From: Burkholderiaceae bacterium
Lineage (GTDB): Bacteria; Pseudomonadota; Gammaproteobacteria; Burkholderiales; Burkholderiaceae_C
Direction of reading: 5' to 3'
Length of the DNA: 64,000 nt
NCBI GenBank assembly: GCA_026125795.1
Contig: JAHCKM010000005.1
Location: forward strand, 1 to 64,000
Below are positions 1 to 9,343 of the stretch, in pieces. Within the stretch, counting starts at the first letter, position 1. The number at the start of each line of letters is the position of its first letter. Made by a program: the position numbers and the translations under genes. Below the pieces are notes generated by a model, which made no database searches, had not been told where the DNA came from, and saw nothing but the letters and a program-made list of their open reading frames with translations.

Positions 1-352
1 GCCCCGCGTCGTGCGCCACCAGAGCGCTGCGCAGCACCTCGTGCCGATCCACCAGCGCAGCCAGCGCGGCGCCGAGCGAGTGCACGCACAAAGGACCTTG
101 CAGGCGATAGGCGCGCACGATCAGATAGGCGTCGTCCGATCCGTTCAACTGATCGAGAAACCACAGGCTCTGCTGTGAAGGCGTGGCCGGCACCGTTGCG
201 GCGGGGTCGCGACGGGGGATCGCGGCGCCGGCGCCGCGTCGCTTCAGTCGCAGCTGCAGCAGGCGCTGGCGTGCCGCCCGAGCCGCGTCGTCTGCCGACG
301 ATCGGTTGTCGTCGCCCACGCGGTCCGGATCCAGCGATGCACCAACGATCAT
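1..352 (-). CDS. Non-ribosomal peptide synthetase, N-terminal condensation domain (partial)
   Basis: The reverse strand from an ATG at 352 reads open to the window edge (about 117 residues). After a basic, low-complexity leader of about 60 residues comes a typical condensation-domain opening: SQQSLWFLDQL, then a region ending LVDRHEVLRSAL. The HHxxxDG catalytic motif would lie beyond the edge, so activity cannot be judged. The start lies 14 nt downstream of the adenylation-carrier gene stop, so the two are probably co-transcribed. Such a domain would join the acyl or aminoacyl group held on the upstream carrier protein to the next building block. No clear Shine-Dalgarno is visible and the exact start is uncertain. 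Confidence 0.8.
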   Translation of the reverse strand, partial: MIVGASLDPDRVGDDNRSSADDAARAARQRLLQLRLKRRGAGAAIPRRDPAATVPATPSQQSLWFLDQLNGSDDAYLIVRAYRLQGPLCVHSLGAALAALVDRHEVLRSALVAHDAG

Positions 353-366
353 CGGGTCCGCGGAGA

Positions 367-2268
367 TCAGGAGGGGAGACGAGCGTCTTCACGCTCGAGC
401 AGTGCAGCGACCTCGTCATCGGTCAGTGCGTCGATCTCGCGCGCAAGGTCTTCGGGTTGGCGCGCGCAGGCGTCGACCTGGGCGGCCAGCTCCGCCACGC
501 TCGGACAGGCAAAGAGCGTGTGGGCGGGCAGATCCAGCCCGAAGTCGCGCGCGATGCCGGACATGACGCGTGTGCCGGCGATCGAGTCCCCGCCCAGCGC
601 AAAGAAGCTCTCGTGGCGCCCCACGTGCGGACGTCCGAGGACTTCGCAGAAAAGGGACGCGATGTGCGCCTCGGTCACGCCGGATGGCGGATCGGCAGGA
701 TCCTCGCTGGGACTCGCGCAGCGCTGCGCCAATGCGCTGCGCAGCACCTTGCCGGTCGGGCCCAGCGGCATCGAGTCGACCACCAGGATGGTGGCAGGCA
801 CTTTGTACGGTGCCAGTCGTTGAAGCAAGAAGCGCCGCAGCTCGGCGGTATCGACCGACGCGCCGGCCTGCGCCACCACGGCAGCGGCCACGTCCTCGCC
901 CAGGCTCGGATGGACCACCCCGAACGCCGCGGCCTGCGCCACCGCCGCATGCTCGAGCAGCTGATCCTCCACTTCGCGCGGCGCGATCTTCTGTCCGCCC
1001 CGGTTGATCATTTCCTTCAGGCGGCCGGTGATGACCAGATGGCCGTCCTCGTCGAACCGGCCGCAGTCGCCGGTGCGAAACCACGCACCGTGGTCGCCTA
1101 CCGGCTCGCAGCGCACACCGGGCGCCCGGATGGCGATCTCGCCGATCCGGCCGGCCTTCACGGGTTGGCCGTCCGCGTCGAACAGGGTCAGTTCGACGCC
1201 GCAGGGGCGCCCCACCGTGCCCGGCTTGCGCCGGCCCGGCGGAAGCGGGTTGACCGCGATCGGCGTGCGCTCCGACATGCCGTAGCCCTCGATCAGCGGT
1301 GCGCCGGTCAAGGCCTCGACACGTCGCATGATGGCGGGCGGCATCGCGGCCGATCCTGCGCGGAGGAAGCGGAAGCGGTGGTCGCCGAGCTTGCGTCGAT
1401 AGTCCTGCTCGTGGGCCAGCCACCACTGGTACATCGTCGTCACGCCGCTGAACCAGGAAGGTCTGAATTCAGCCATCCAATCGAACAGCGCTTGCCCGTC
1501 GAAGCCCGGCGCGTAGGCCACCCGGCCGCCGCTGGCCAGCGGGGCCAAGGTGTTCACGATCAGGCTGGCCACGTGGTACATCGGCCGCACGTTGATCGTG
1601 CAATCGCTGGCCGTCAGCTCGTAGGCCTGTACCAGGCTGAGCGCGCTGGCCACCAGGGCTTGCTGCGTCAGTTCCACCGCCTTGGGCTCACCGGTGGTGC
1701 CCGAGGTCTGGATGATCAGGCCGATGTCCGGCGGCTGGCACTCCGGTGTGCTCGCGGCGGTTGCCGCGCCGGCGTGAGTCAGCCGCAGCCGCCCCGCGGG
1801 CGCGTGCGCATCCGCGACGATCTCGATGATCGGGAGATCGTGCTCGAGCGCCACCTGCCGGGCCGCCGCTGCGCCGCCGCGTTCGGCCAGGAGACAGGTC
1901 ACGCGCGTTGAGGCAAACCAGCGCCGCAGTTCCGATGCTTGTGCGTCCGGGTTCAAGGGCACACAGCAGGCGTGTGTGACGACCGCGAGGTACGCCGCTG
2001 CCATCTCCGGGCCGGCCGGCAGGGCAACGGCCACCCTCGCGTGCGGGCCGTGTCCGCGCGCGCGCAGCTCGGCGCCGATCTCCACGCACTGTTGCCAGAG
2101 CTCGCCGTACGACATCGGCGCGCGTCCGCGCGCGAGCAGTGCGGGCGAGGCAAGGTGCCGTTCGGCCGCACCCGCGATCAGCGAGCTGACCGTATGCGTA
2201 TGGGCGCTGCCGCGCGGGACGGCACCGCCGTTCAGTTTCGACAAGTCGATCCTGCTTGAGGGCATCAT
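367..2268 (-). CDS. AMP-binding (adenylation) enzyme with C-terminal carrier domain
   Basis: About 633 residues. It activates a carboxylic acid as the adenylate and loads it on its own phosphopantetheine arm. The ATP-binding signature TSGTTGEPK is at about residues 188-196. Then follow GYGMSE, the TGD motif in WFRTGDCG, the hinge GRLKEMINRGG and the catalytic-lysine loop GPTGKVL. A carrier domain follows with LGGDS (attachment serine near residue 560). It resembles FadD/PCS60-type acyl ligases as much as amino-acid-activating domains, so the substrate is open. The ATG at 2268 was chosen because the reading frame upstream is low-complexity; there is no good ribosome site. The next gene starts with a condensation domain, which suggests this is a loading module. 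Confidence 0.85.
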   Translation of the reverse strand: MMPSSRIDLSKLNGGAVPRGSAHTHTVSSLIAGAAERHLASPALLARGRAPMSYGELWQQCVEIGAELRARGHGPHARVAVALPAGPEMAAAYLAVVTHACCVPLNPDAQASELRRWFASTRVTCLLAERGGAAAARQVALEHDLPIIEIVADAHAPAGRLRLTHAGAATAASTPECQPPDIGLIIQTSGTTGEPKAVELTQQALVASALSLVQAYELTASDCTINVRPMYHVASLIVNTLAPLASGGRVAYAPGFDGQALFDWMAEFRPSWFSGVTTMYQWWLAHEQDYRRKLGDHRFRFLRAGSAAMPPAIMRRVEALTGAPLIEGYGMSERTPIAVNPLPPGRRKPGTVGRPCGVELTLFDADGQPVKAGRIGEIAIRAPGVRCEPVGDHGAWFRTGDCGRFDEDGHLVITGRLKEMINRGGQKIAPREVEDQLLEHAAVAQAAAFGVVHPSLGEDVAAAVVAQAGASVDTAELRRFLLQRLAPYKVPATILVVDSMPLGPTGKVLRSALAQRCASPSEDPADPPSGVTEAHIASLFCEVLGRPHVGRHESFFALGGDSIAGTRVMSGIARDFGLDLPAHTLFACPSVAELAAQVDACARQPEDLAREIDALTDDEVAALLEREDARLPS

Positions 2269-2564
2269 GGCTTCGCGACGGGGAGTGCCATTCGCCGCGC
2301 GCGCGAGCCTTTGCTTCACGCCACGCGCCGTTCGGCCGGCGACTGCGAAGGGCAGACTAGCAGCCGGATGGCGGCAGGGCGCCCCCCCATTCCGAGGCGG
2401 CACCACGAGTGCGGGTGTCGAGGCGTCGCGCGAGACCGACGTTGTTGAGTCCGCTTGCGAGTATGGGAGTGGTCGCGTCGCCGCCGCCGGCCCCGGCGGG
2501 GCAGCGGCATCCTCGTTTGCACGTATAACCTCGCTTTGCGCCGCACTCACGAGGGAGTGGAGCG

Positions 2565-4367
2565 ATGCGTGACCCACCATTCGGTGCTGCTCAGAGAGGC
2601 ACCACGTTGGCCGAGGCGATGCCCTATCGCAGCGCAGCCGTGGCCAAGCGGTCCCGCTCACAGCGCCCGCGCGGCGCGCACAAGCGCCAGTCGACACGGG
2701 CCGCCCGGGGCTCGGCCACGCACAGCCTGCCCGCGCCCCCGATCCTGTCCCGGTCCGAGCGCCTGCGCGTCCTGTCCGGCTTCGAGACCGTGATCGGGAG
2801 CGTCTATGCGCACCTGCCGCTCAAGCGCGCGCGCTACGGATTCGATCCGGTGCAGCGGCTGCGCATCCTGCGCACGCAGGTCGACGCGTTCGACGACAAC
2901 AACTTCCATGCCGAGCTGGCCGCCATCCTCACGCAGATGCGCGACTACCACACGCGCTACACCGGACCGGCCGCGTTCGAAGGCAAGGTGGCCGTGCTGC
3001 CGTTCCTGCTGGACCTGTACGGGCCGGAAGACAGCCCGACCTACGTGGTCACCAAGGTCGGCAAAGGGCTCGATGCGGGCTTCGTGCCGGGCGTGCTGCT
3101 GCAGTACTGGAACGGCGTGCCCATCGACCTCGCGGTGCTGCGCCACTCCAACGAAGAATGCGCCGGCCGGCCCGACAGCGTGCGAGCGGCGTCGCTGCAA
3201 AGCCTCACCTTCCGTTCCCTGCAGTTCGGCCCGCCGCCCGACGAGGAGTGGGTGATCGTGGGTTATCGCAAGGTCAACGCCGCCGGCAGGCCCAGCGGTG
3301 CACTGAAGGAGCTGCGCATCGCCTGGCGGGTGGTCGATCCGACGGCGGTGGCGGCGCTGCTGCCCAGCGCGCCCAGCGGCAAGCGCGCCGCGCGGCTGCG
3401 CCGTGCCATGGCGGTGAACCCGGCGGCGGCCGCCGTGCGTTTGGCCAAGATGCTGCTGTTTGCGCCCGAGGCGCTCACCGGCGCAAAGCCGCCTAACGCG
3501 CCGCATGTGGCGTCGCGCGCGTCGCGCCGGCGCGGCAACGGCGGCATCGCCGCCACCACCATCGACACCACGCTGCCCGACACGGTGCGTGTGCAGAGCC
3601 TGCAGGTGCAGGGCCGCTCGTTCGGCTACCTGCGCATCTGGGGCTTCGACACCGACCCCGACAAGTTCATCGCCGAGCTGCTGCGTGTGATCCCTCTGCT
3701 GCCCACCGAGGGGCTGATCATCGACGTGCGCAGCAACCCCGGCGGCTACATCGTCGCCGCCGAGCGCGCGCTGCAGCTCTTCACATCCAAACGCATCGAG
3801 CCGGTGCGTTTCTCGGCACTGGCCACGCCGTTCACGCGCGACATGGCCGTGCTGGCGGGCCTCGAGGGTGACCTCGATCCGTGGAAGGCATCGCTGCAGG
3901 CCGCGGTGCGCAACGGCGAACACTATGCACAACCGCTGCCGATCACCGCTCCCGCCGAGTGCAACGACATTGCCGTCGAAAGGCGCTACGCCGGGCCGGT
4001 GGTGCTGGTGGGCGACACCAACACCTACTCTTCCGGCGACATCTTCGCAGCCGGTTTCGTCGACCACGGCATCGGGCCGTTCGTCTGCGTCGGCGCGGCC
4101 ACCGGCGCCGGCGGCGCCAACGTGTGGGACTACGCCGAGCTGCGCCGCGCGCTGGCCGGCACGCCGCTCGCGCTGCCGTCGCTGCCCGCCGGCATCGGCC
4201 TCACGTTCTCGTTTCGGCGCATCACGCGCAGCGGCCCGAGCGAAGGCCTGACGATCGAAGACGTCGGCGTGCAGGGCAGGCCGTATGCGATGACGCGCAA
4301 CGACCTGCTGTTCGGCAACGGCGATCTGCTGCTGCATTGCATCGCGCTGCTGCGCCGGCCGCGCTGA
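2565..4367 (+). CDS. S41-family (tail-specific protease-like) peptidase
   Basis: 600 residues, with the start chosen because GGGAG lies 7 nt upstream. The first 60 residues are basic and disordered-looking, with no clear signal peptide. The C-terminal half has the S41 core: a beta strand with GLIIDVRSNPGG near residue 385, and TYSSGDIFAAGFVDHG near residue 485, where the nucleophile serine would sit. The middle (about residues 80-240) resembles the N-terminal helper region of secreted C-terminal processing proteases but lacks an obvious PDZ domain. It is flanked by a divergent NRPS gene and a convergent DUF1015 gene, so it is probably a single-gene unit. The substrate is unknown. Confidence 0.72.
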   Translation: MRDPPFGAAQRGTTLAEAMPYRSAAVAKRSRSQRPRGAHKRQSTRAARGSATHSLPAPPILSRSERLRVLSGFETVIGSVYAHLPLKRARYGFDPVQRLRILRTQVDAFDDNNFHAELAAILTQMRDYHTRYTGPAAFEGKVAVLPFLLDLYGPEDSPTYVVTKVGKGLDAGFVPGVLLQYWNGVPIDLAVLRHSNEECAGRPDSVRAASLQSLTFRSLQFGPPPDEEWVIVGYRKVNAAGRPSGALKELRIAWRVVDPTAVAALLPSAPSGKRAARLRRAMAVNPAAAAVRLAKMLLFAPEALTGAKPPNAPHVASRASRRRGNGGIAATTIDTTLPDTVRVQSLQVQGRSFGYLRIWGFDTDPDKFIAELLRVIPLLPTEGLIIDVRSNPGGYIVAAERALQLFTSKRIEPVRFSALATPFTRDMAVLAGLEGDLDPWKASLQAAVRNGEHYAQPLPITAPAECNDIAVERRYAGPVVLVGDTNTYSSGDIFAAGFVDHGIGPFVCVGAATGAGGANVWDYAELRRALAGTPLALPSLPAGIGLTFSFRRITRSGPSEGLTIEDVGVQGRPYAMTRNDLLFGNGDLLLHCIALLRRPR

Positions 4368-4428
4368 ACTGGCGCCGCTGGCGCGCGGAACTCGCGCAGC
4401 GACGCATCGCCGGGATGCCGCCGCCAAT

Positions 4429-5757
4429 CTACGATGCGATGCGCCGCGCCTCCATGTAGTAGCGCTTCTCGTGGGCCTCGCCCATCGAGAACGTCTTGCG
4501 CGGCGTCGGTCCCTCGTGCACGACGCGGCGCATCAGCTCGTGCTTGCCGATGCCAGCCAGGTGCACCCCGACGCAACCGCTCTGCTGCGCGAGCCGCTCC
4601 AGCGCCTCGTCGCCGTGCACGTAGTCGACCTCGCGCGCCAGCCCGCGCCCGATCAGCGCATCGATGAACGGTTGCCACGTGCCGACCGCCAATGACGACG
4701 GCGGCTCGGCGATCTCGACCACGCTGAAGCGCGCGTCGGGACCGATCAAACCCGCGGTGATGCGCTCGCCTTGCGGCGCCTGCGCGACCTGCGTGCGCAT
4801 CGCCGCGCCCGAGGGCACGTCGGTGCAGCTCACGCGCGCCCCGAATTCCTGCGCGAGCGCGGCACGCACGTCGACCGTGACGCCGAAAAGCAGGCGATGG
4901 ATCGGCGCGAAGTCGAGCGCTGCGTCGTGGATGTTGACCACCTCCACCAGCGCATGGCGGCTCGGATGCTCGGGGCCGAGGCTCGCCTTGGCCTCGTCCC
5001 AGATGCACTTGGCGGTGGCCAGTGAATGGTTGCCGTCGCCCATCGCAAACAACATCGGCGGCGTGTCGTCGGGCACGCCGTAGCGCGCGGCGAAGGCGTG
5101 AGGGTCGGCCAGCGCTCGCAATGCGCGCACCATGGCCGAGGCCTGCTCGCGATCGATCGCGTGGCCCATGACGTGCCCGCCGCCGCCCATCAGGTCGGTC
5201 TCGTACAGCCGCTGCATCGATGTGCGTCGCTGCACGAGCGGGCCGATCACCGTGTTGGCCGGATCGTCGATCAGCACCAGGATGTGTGGCAATTCCAGCG
5301 GTGCGCCGCGGCGCACCGCGATGCGCGGCGCCAGGCGCGCCACCATCGTGCCCTCGGTGGGCCGGATCAGGCTCCTGGAGCCCGCAACGTGGTCGTAGTG
5401 CTCGAGGTCGAGCTCGAGCATCACGCCGTGCCGCGTGCGCCCGTGCACCGTGCGATCGACCAGCACCGGCCCGTCGTGCTCGACGAAGATGCCGTCGGCG
5501 AGGTGGCGCTGCATCGCGGCGCGGATGCGCGCGATGCGCGCCGGCGCATCGGCGGTGCCGAGGTACACCTCGGGGAAGATCAAGTGCAGGGTCGACGGCG
5601 CCGTGCCGACCTCGCGCTCGACCTCGCGCCAGTACTCGGGCTCGGATGTGTACTGATCGCAGGCCACCACCGCCCACTTGCGCAGGTCGATGCCGGGCCG
5701 CGGCAGCAGCAGGCGAGGCAGACGGAAACCGACGGATGAATCAGACAGGTTTTGCAT
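4429..5757 (-). CDS. DUF1015-family protein
   Basis: About 442 residues from ATG 5757. The opening (LRKWAVVACDQYTSEPEYW) and the internal motif MGDGNHSLATAK are characteristic of the DUF1015 family, whose members sit in serine/phosphonate-type metabolic contexts in some genomes but whose reaction is not settled. It is soluble, with no signal peptide or membrane segment. An in-frame upstream ATG would add about 15 residues; neither start has a good Shine-Dalgarno. The gene converges on the S41 peptidase with 61 nt between the stops, and diverges from the small hydrophilic protein at 6008. Confidence 0.8.
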   Translation of the reverse strand: MQNLSDSSVGFRLPRLLLPRPGIDLRKWAVVACDQYTSEPEYWREVEREVGTAPSTLHLIFPEVYLGTADAPARIARIRAAMQRHLADGIFVEHDGPVLVDRTVHGRTRHGVMLELDLEHYDHVAGSRSLIRPTEGTMVARLAPRIAVRRGAPLELPHILVLIDDPANTVIGPLVQRRTSMQRLYETDLMGGGGHVMGHAIDREQASAMVRALRALADPHAFAARYGVPDDTPPMLFAMGDGNHSLATAKCIWDEAKASLGPEHPSRHALVEVVNIHDAALDFAPIHRLLFGVTVDVRAALAQEFGARVSCTDVPSGAAMRTQVAQAPQGERITAGLIGPDARFSVVEIAEPPSSLAVGTWQPFIDALIGRGLAREVDYVHGDEALERLAQQSGCVGVHLAGIGKHELMRRVVHEGPTPRKTFSMGEAHEKRYYMEARRIAS

Positions 5758-6007
5758 CGATGCCAGGTTGCGTGGGAGCGCGTGAGTGTGCGCAGGCCCC
5801 ATTGTCGTGCGGGTAGGGTCTCGTCCTACGCGCCGAGCCAGCGCGCGCCGACAGCCGCGCTCCGGGCCCAGGGCGCAAAGTGCCGGGCAGGCGCGTCGCC
5901 TATGGCCCGTTCCATCGGATTTCCAGTGCACGCGCCACGAACGTGCCGAACCGCGCTGGCCGGCCGCGCGCGATCGGTAAAGGTCAACGGCCGGCAGGAG
6001 CAGCACG

Positions 6008-6274
6008 ATGAGCCAGCGCAAATCCAAAGACCCCGCACAGGAGAAGGAAGGCATCAACCCCGCACAGAAGAAGGAAGACGTCATCCGATCCGACGCGCCG
6101 ATGCAAGGCGAGGGCAACTACAGCGCCGGCCGGCGCTACGACAAGTCGCAGCAGGACTTCGTCAAGTCCGGTCAGGTCGACGAGGCGGCGCGCAAGGCTG
6201 AACCGGACTCAGCGCAAGAGCGTGAGGACATGCAGAAGGCCGAGCAGGAAGGCCGGCGCCACGCGCGCAAGTGA
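6008..6274 (+). CDS. Small highly hydrophilic protein (88 aa), unknown
   Basis: AGGAG lies 7 nt before the ATG, which supports real translation. The 88-residue product is almost entirely charged and polar (Lys, Glu, Gln, Asp, Arg), has no hydrophobic core and no cysteine, and carries two related segments (PAQEKEGINP and PAQKKEDVI). It should be intrinsically disordered, with a short central Gly/Tyr patch. Similar small hydrophilic proteins are often stress- or desiccation-induced, but that is analogy only. A strong hairpin 39 nt after the stop suggests a single-gene transcript. Confidence 0.7.
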   Translation: MSQRKSKDPAQEKEGINPAQKKEDVIRSDAPMQGEGNYSAGRRYDKSQQDFVKSGQVDEAARKAEPDSAQEREDMQKAEQEGRRHARK

Positions 6275-6312
6275 CCGCGTTGCCGGTGCACGCTCCCTGC
6301 GTCAGCAGGGCA

Positions 6313-6342
6313 CCAGAGGCCGCCGATGCCGGCGGCCTCTGG
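6313..6342 (+). terminator. Probable intrinsic terminator after the 88-aa gene
   Basis: A perfect 12-bp stem, CCAGAGGCCGCC with GGCGGCCTCTGG, has a 6-nt loop (GATGCC) and is followed by a short TTT run. It lies 39 nt beyond the stop of the small hydrophilic gene and before the M48 protease gene. Confidence 0.65.
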
Positions 6343-6346
6343 TTTG

Positions 6347-6374
6347 GGTCGGACCGTTGGGGTCGGACCGTTGG
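6347..6374. repeat. Two-copy 14-bp tandem repeat
   Basis: GGTCGGACCGTTGG occurs twice back to back (6347-6360 and 6361-6374), directly after the hairpin and about 120 nt upstream of the M48 gene. No function is evident. It could be a regulator site pair or a replication-slippage duplication. Confidence 0.6.
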
Positions 6375-6490
6375 CAGGGACTCTTCATGCGCGGCGCTGT
6401 TCGCCTTTGCGGCCGGGCACGCCGCATCATGGCCGACAATGTGGCCACCGCCGCCGGTGGCGGGATCTGCAAGTTCCGGAGGTGTGAACG

Positions 6491-7960
6491 ATGCGCCGCC
6501 TGTGGTTGCCCGTCGCGCTGATCACCCTGCTGCTCGCCAGCTGCGCCACCGTCGTCAATCCGGTCACCGGGCAGGCCGAGCGCACGGTGATGGACGAGGC
6601 GGCCGAGGTCGCCGAAGGCAAGAAGGCGCACCCGCAGGTGCTGGCCGAGTACGGCAGCTACAACAACCCGCGCGTGCAGGCCTACGTCAACGAGCTCGGC
6701 CAACGCCTGGCCCGGCAGTCGCACCGCGCCGGCCTGCAGTGGACCTTCACGGTGCTCGACAGCCCGGAGATCAACGCGTTCGCGCTGCCCGGCGGATACG
6801 TGTACGTGACGCGCGGCATCATGGCCTACCTGGACAGTGAAGCGGACCTCGCCGGCGTGGTCGGTCACGAGATCGGACACGTCACCGCGCGCCATGGCGC
6901 GCAGCGCGCGACACGCCAGCAGACCGCCGGCCTCGGGGTGCTGGCGGCCAGCGTGCTGGGCGCGGTGTTTGGCGTGGGCGACGTCGCCAGCCAGGTGGCG
7001 CAGACTGCGGCCGCCGGCTACGTGGCGTCGTATTCGCGCGAGCAGGAGCTGCAGGCCGACCAGCTGGGCGCCGAGTACCTGGCGCGCAACCGCTACAACC
7101 CGAGCAACATGGTCGACGTGATCGGCGTGCTCAAGGACCAGGAGCGTTTTGCCGCTGATGTGGCCAAGGCTGAAGGGCGCGCCGCCCCGGCCGGCGCCAA
7201 CTGGCTCTCGTCACACCCCAGCAACGACAAGCGCCTGGAGGACATCCGGCGCATCGCCGCCGGCTATAGCGGCAACTACGGCGACGACGGCCGTGCACGC
7301 TACATGGCGGCGACCGACGGCATGACCTTCGGCGAGAGCCGCGAGCAGGGCGTGACGCGCGGGCGCCAGTTCTTCCACGAGCCGCTGGGCTTCGCGCTGA
7401 CCGCGCCGCAGGGCTTCAGGATCGTCAACAGCGCCGACGCGATCACCGTCGTCAACGCCGCCGGCGATGCCGGACTGGTGGTGAAGACCGTGCCGTCCGA
7501 AGCCGGCGCGACCCACGACGCCATCATCAAGAACGTGTTCAAGCCCACCGAGGTGCGCACCGATGCGCGCAAGCTCAACGGCCTGTCGGCCACGCACGTG
7601 GTCGGCCTGCGGCGCAGCGCCCAGGGCAGCACGCAGGCGTTCGAGGCCACTGTCGTCACCGGGCCGTCGGAGCGCCACTACGCGCTGCTGTATGCAGCGC
7701 GCGACGGCGCGGCGATGCAACGCGCCGCGGCCGCGCTGCGTGAGACCGAAGCGTCGTTCCGGCCGCTGACGGCGGCGGATCGCGCCGCCGCCAAGCCGTG
7801 GACCCTGAAGACGGTGCCGTTTCCGCGCGGCGGCTTTGCCGAGCTGGCCCGCCGCTCGCCGCTGCCCACGCGCGCCGAGCAGCAGCTGCGGCTGATCAAC
7901 GGCGTGTACACGAGCAGCGGCGACCCGCAGCCGGGCCAGCCGGTGAAGATCGTCGAGTGA
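6491..7960 (+). CDS. M48-family metalloprotease lipoprotein (BepA/YcaL-like)
   Basis: 489 residues, with GGAGG upstream of the ATG. The N-terminus is a lipoprotein signal with lipobox LLASC, so the mature protein should be membrane-anchored in the periplasm. The zinc site HEIGH lies at residues 126-130, and the third ligand is in ELQADQLGAEYLARN. The family degrades misfolded outer-membrane proteins. The C-terminal half (about residues 270-489) has no metal motif and resembles an accessory region found in longer M48 lipoproteins; no clear TPR repeats were seen. It converges on the small membrane protein gene at 7989 with only 28 nt between. Confidence 0.88.
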   Translation: MRRLWLPVALITLLLASCATVVNPVTGQAERTVMDEAAEVAEGKKAHPQVLAEYGSYNNPRVQAYVNELGQRLARQSHRAGLQWTFTVLDSPEINAFALPGGYVYVTRGIMAYLDSEADLAGVVGHEIGHVTARHGAQRATRQQTAGLGVLAASVLGAVFGVGDVASQVAQTAAAGYVASYSREQELQADQLGAEYLARNRYNPSNMVDVIGVLKDQERFAADVAKAEGRAAPAGANWLSSHPSNDKRLEDIRRIAAGYSGNYGDDGRARYMAATDGMTFGESREQGVTRGRQFFHEPLGFALTAPQGFRIVNSADAITVVNAAGDAGLVVKTVPSEAGATHDAIIKNVFKPTEVRTDARKLNGLSATHVVGLRRSAQGSTQAFEATVVTGPSERHYALLYAARDGAAMQRAAAALRETEASFRPLTAADRAAAKPWTLKTVPFPRGGFAELARRSPLPTRAEQQLRLINGVYTSSGDPQPGQPVKIVE

Positions 7961-7988
7961 GCGTGCGCGCGCTGCAGGCGCGGCGCGG

Positions 7989-8357
7989 TCACCCGATCTC
8001 GTGCGGCTCGTCGGCGCGGCAGCGCCCGAGGATGGTCGCGGCGACGAAGGCGTCCTGCAATCGGCGCCGGTCGCCGAACAGCGTTTGCCTGGCGAAGCGC
8101 CGCCGCGAAGGGGCCGCGATCGGCGCCGTCGCGCGATAAGGCGACGCGACGGGCATGGCCGGTGGCGGCAGATCGGCATCGGGGCGCATGGGCCAGGGCG
8201 ACTCGGGGCTCTCCTGCGGGGCCGGCTGGTCCGGCAGCGGCGCGTGGCGCACCGCCCTGGCGCGCTGCCGCCGCGCGGCGCGCTGCATCGCCCAGTTGAA
8301 CAGCAATGCGATGCCGAACAGCAGCAGGATGAACAGCTCGGTGGGAACGCCTCTCAC
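7989..8357 (-). CDS. Small membrane protein, third gene of the nfeD-floA operon
   Basis: 122 residues from a GTG at 8357, chosen because GGAGG sits 7 nt upstream. One hydrophobic segment lies near the N-terminus (TELFILLLFGIALLFNWAM), followed by a long Arg/Pro-rich cytosolic-looking tail with many RR and PP pairs. No domain was recognised. It starts 11 nt after the floA stop and so looks co-transcribed with nfeD and floA, suggesting a role at the same membrane microdomain. That link is inference from position only. Confidence 0.7.
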   Translation of the reverse strand: MRGVPTELFILLLFGIALLFNWAMQRAARRQRARAVRHAPLPDQPAPQESPESPWPMRPDADLPPPAMPVASPYRATAPIAAPSRRRFARQTLFGDRRRLQDAFVAATILGRCRADEPHEIG

Positions 8358-8368
8358 GGTGGCCTCCG

Positions 8369-9343
8369 TCAGGCCGGCGCGCTGCCGCCTTTGTCGCTGG
8401 TGCCGGCGATCTCGTCGCGCATCGCGGTGTCGGCCTGCACGTTCTTCATGCGGTAGTAGTCCATGATGCCCATGTTGCCCTGGCGAAACGCATCGGCCAT
8501 CGCGCGGGGTACCTCGGCCTCGGCCTCGACCACACGAGCGCGCATCTCCTGCTCCAGCGCCACGGCCATCGCGCGGCGCTCCTCGGCCTTGGCCTGGGCG
8601 ATCTGCTTGTCGGCGTTGGCCTGGTCGATCTGCAGCTTGGCGCCGATGTTGGCGCCGACATCGACGTCGGCGATGTCGATCGACAGGATCTCGTAAGCGG
8701 TGCCGGCGTCCAGTCCCTTGGACAGCACGTGCTTGGAGATGTGGTCCGGGTTCTCGAGCACGTTCTTGTGGCTCGATGCCGACCCGATCGTGCTGACCAT
8801 GCCCTCGCCGACGCGCGCGATGATCGTTTCTTCGCCGGCGCCGCCGACCAGGCGGTCGATGTTGGTGCGCACCGTGACCCGGCACACCGCGATCAGCTGG
8901 ATGCCGTCCTTGGCCACGGCGGCGATCTTCGGCGTCTCGATCACCTTGGGCAGCACCGACATCTGCACCGCCTCGAGCACGTTGCGCCCGGCCAGGTCGA
9001 TTGCCGCGGCGCGCTTGAACGGCAGCGGGATGTTGGCCTTGTCGGCCGAGATCATCGCGTTGACCACGCGGACCACATTGCCGCCGGCAAGAAAGTGGGC
9101 TTCCAGGTCGTTGATCGAGATGTCCAGGCCGGCCTTCACCGCGCTGATGCGCGCGGTGATCACGGTGGTCGGCGGAACGCGTCGCAGCCGCATGCCGATC
9201 AGGGTCAGCAGGCCCACGTAGGCGCCGGATGCCCAGGCGGCGATCCACAGCGGGATCGGCACCAGGTACAACAGCAGCGCCAAGCCGGCCAACAGCGGCA
9301 GCAGCAGGCCCAGCCCCCCGATCAGGCCGACGATGTCATTCAT
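8369..9343 (-). CDS. floA: Flotillin-like protein FloA
   Basis: 324 residues. An N-terminal hairpin-type hydrophobic region of about 50 residues is followed by an SPFH/band-7 region ([18 protein letters not shown]) and an Ala/Glu-rich coiled coil (residues about 230-290), ending near [13 protein letters not shown], typical of the UPF0365/FloA family. Flotillins scaffold membrane microdomains. AAGGAA lies upstream of the ATG. The ATG overlaps the nfeD stop by one base (TGATG), indicating translational coupling to the NfeD-type protein that accompanies FloA in many bacteria. Confidence 0.92.
   Translation of the reverse strand: MNDIVGLIGGLGLLLPLLAGLALLLYLVPIPLWIAAWASGAYVGLLTLIGMRLRRVPPTTVITARISAVKAGLDISINDLEAHFLAGGNVVRVVNAMISADKANIPLPFKRAAAIDLAGRNVLEAVQMSVLPKVIETPKIAAVAKDGIQLIAVCRVTVRTNIDRLVGGAGEETIIARVGEGMVSTIGSASSHKNVLENPDHISKHVLSKGLDAGTAYEILSIDIADVDVGANIGAKLQIDQANADKQIAQAKAEERRAMAVALEQEMRARVVEAEAEVPRAMADAFRQGNMGIMDYYRMKNVQADTAMRDEIAGTSDKGGSAPA

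Noticed and set aside
175-1911. 578-codon plus-strand frame at the left edge
   Set aside because: Antisense shadow of the adenylation-carrier gene, with no signal or domain.
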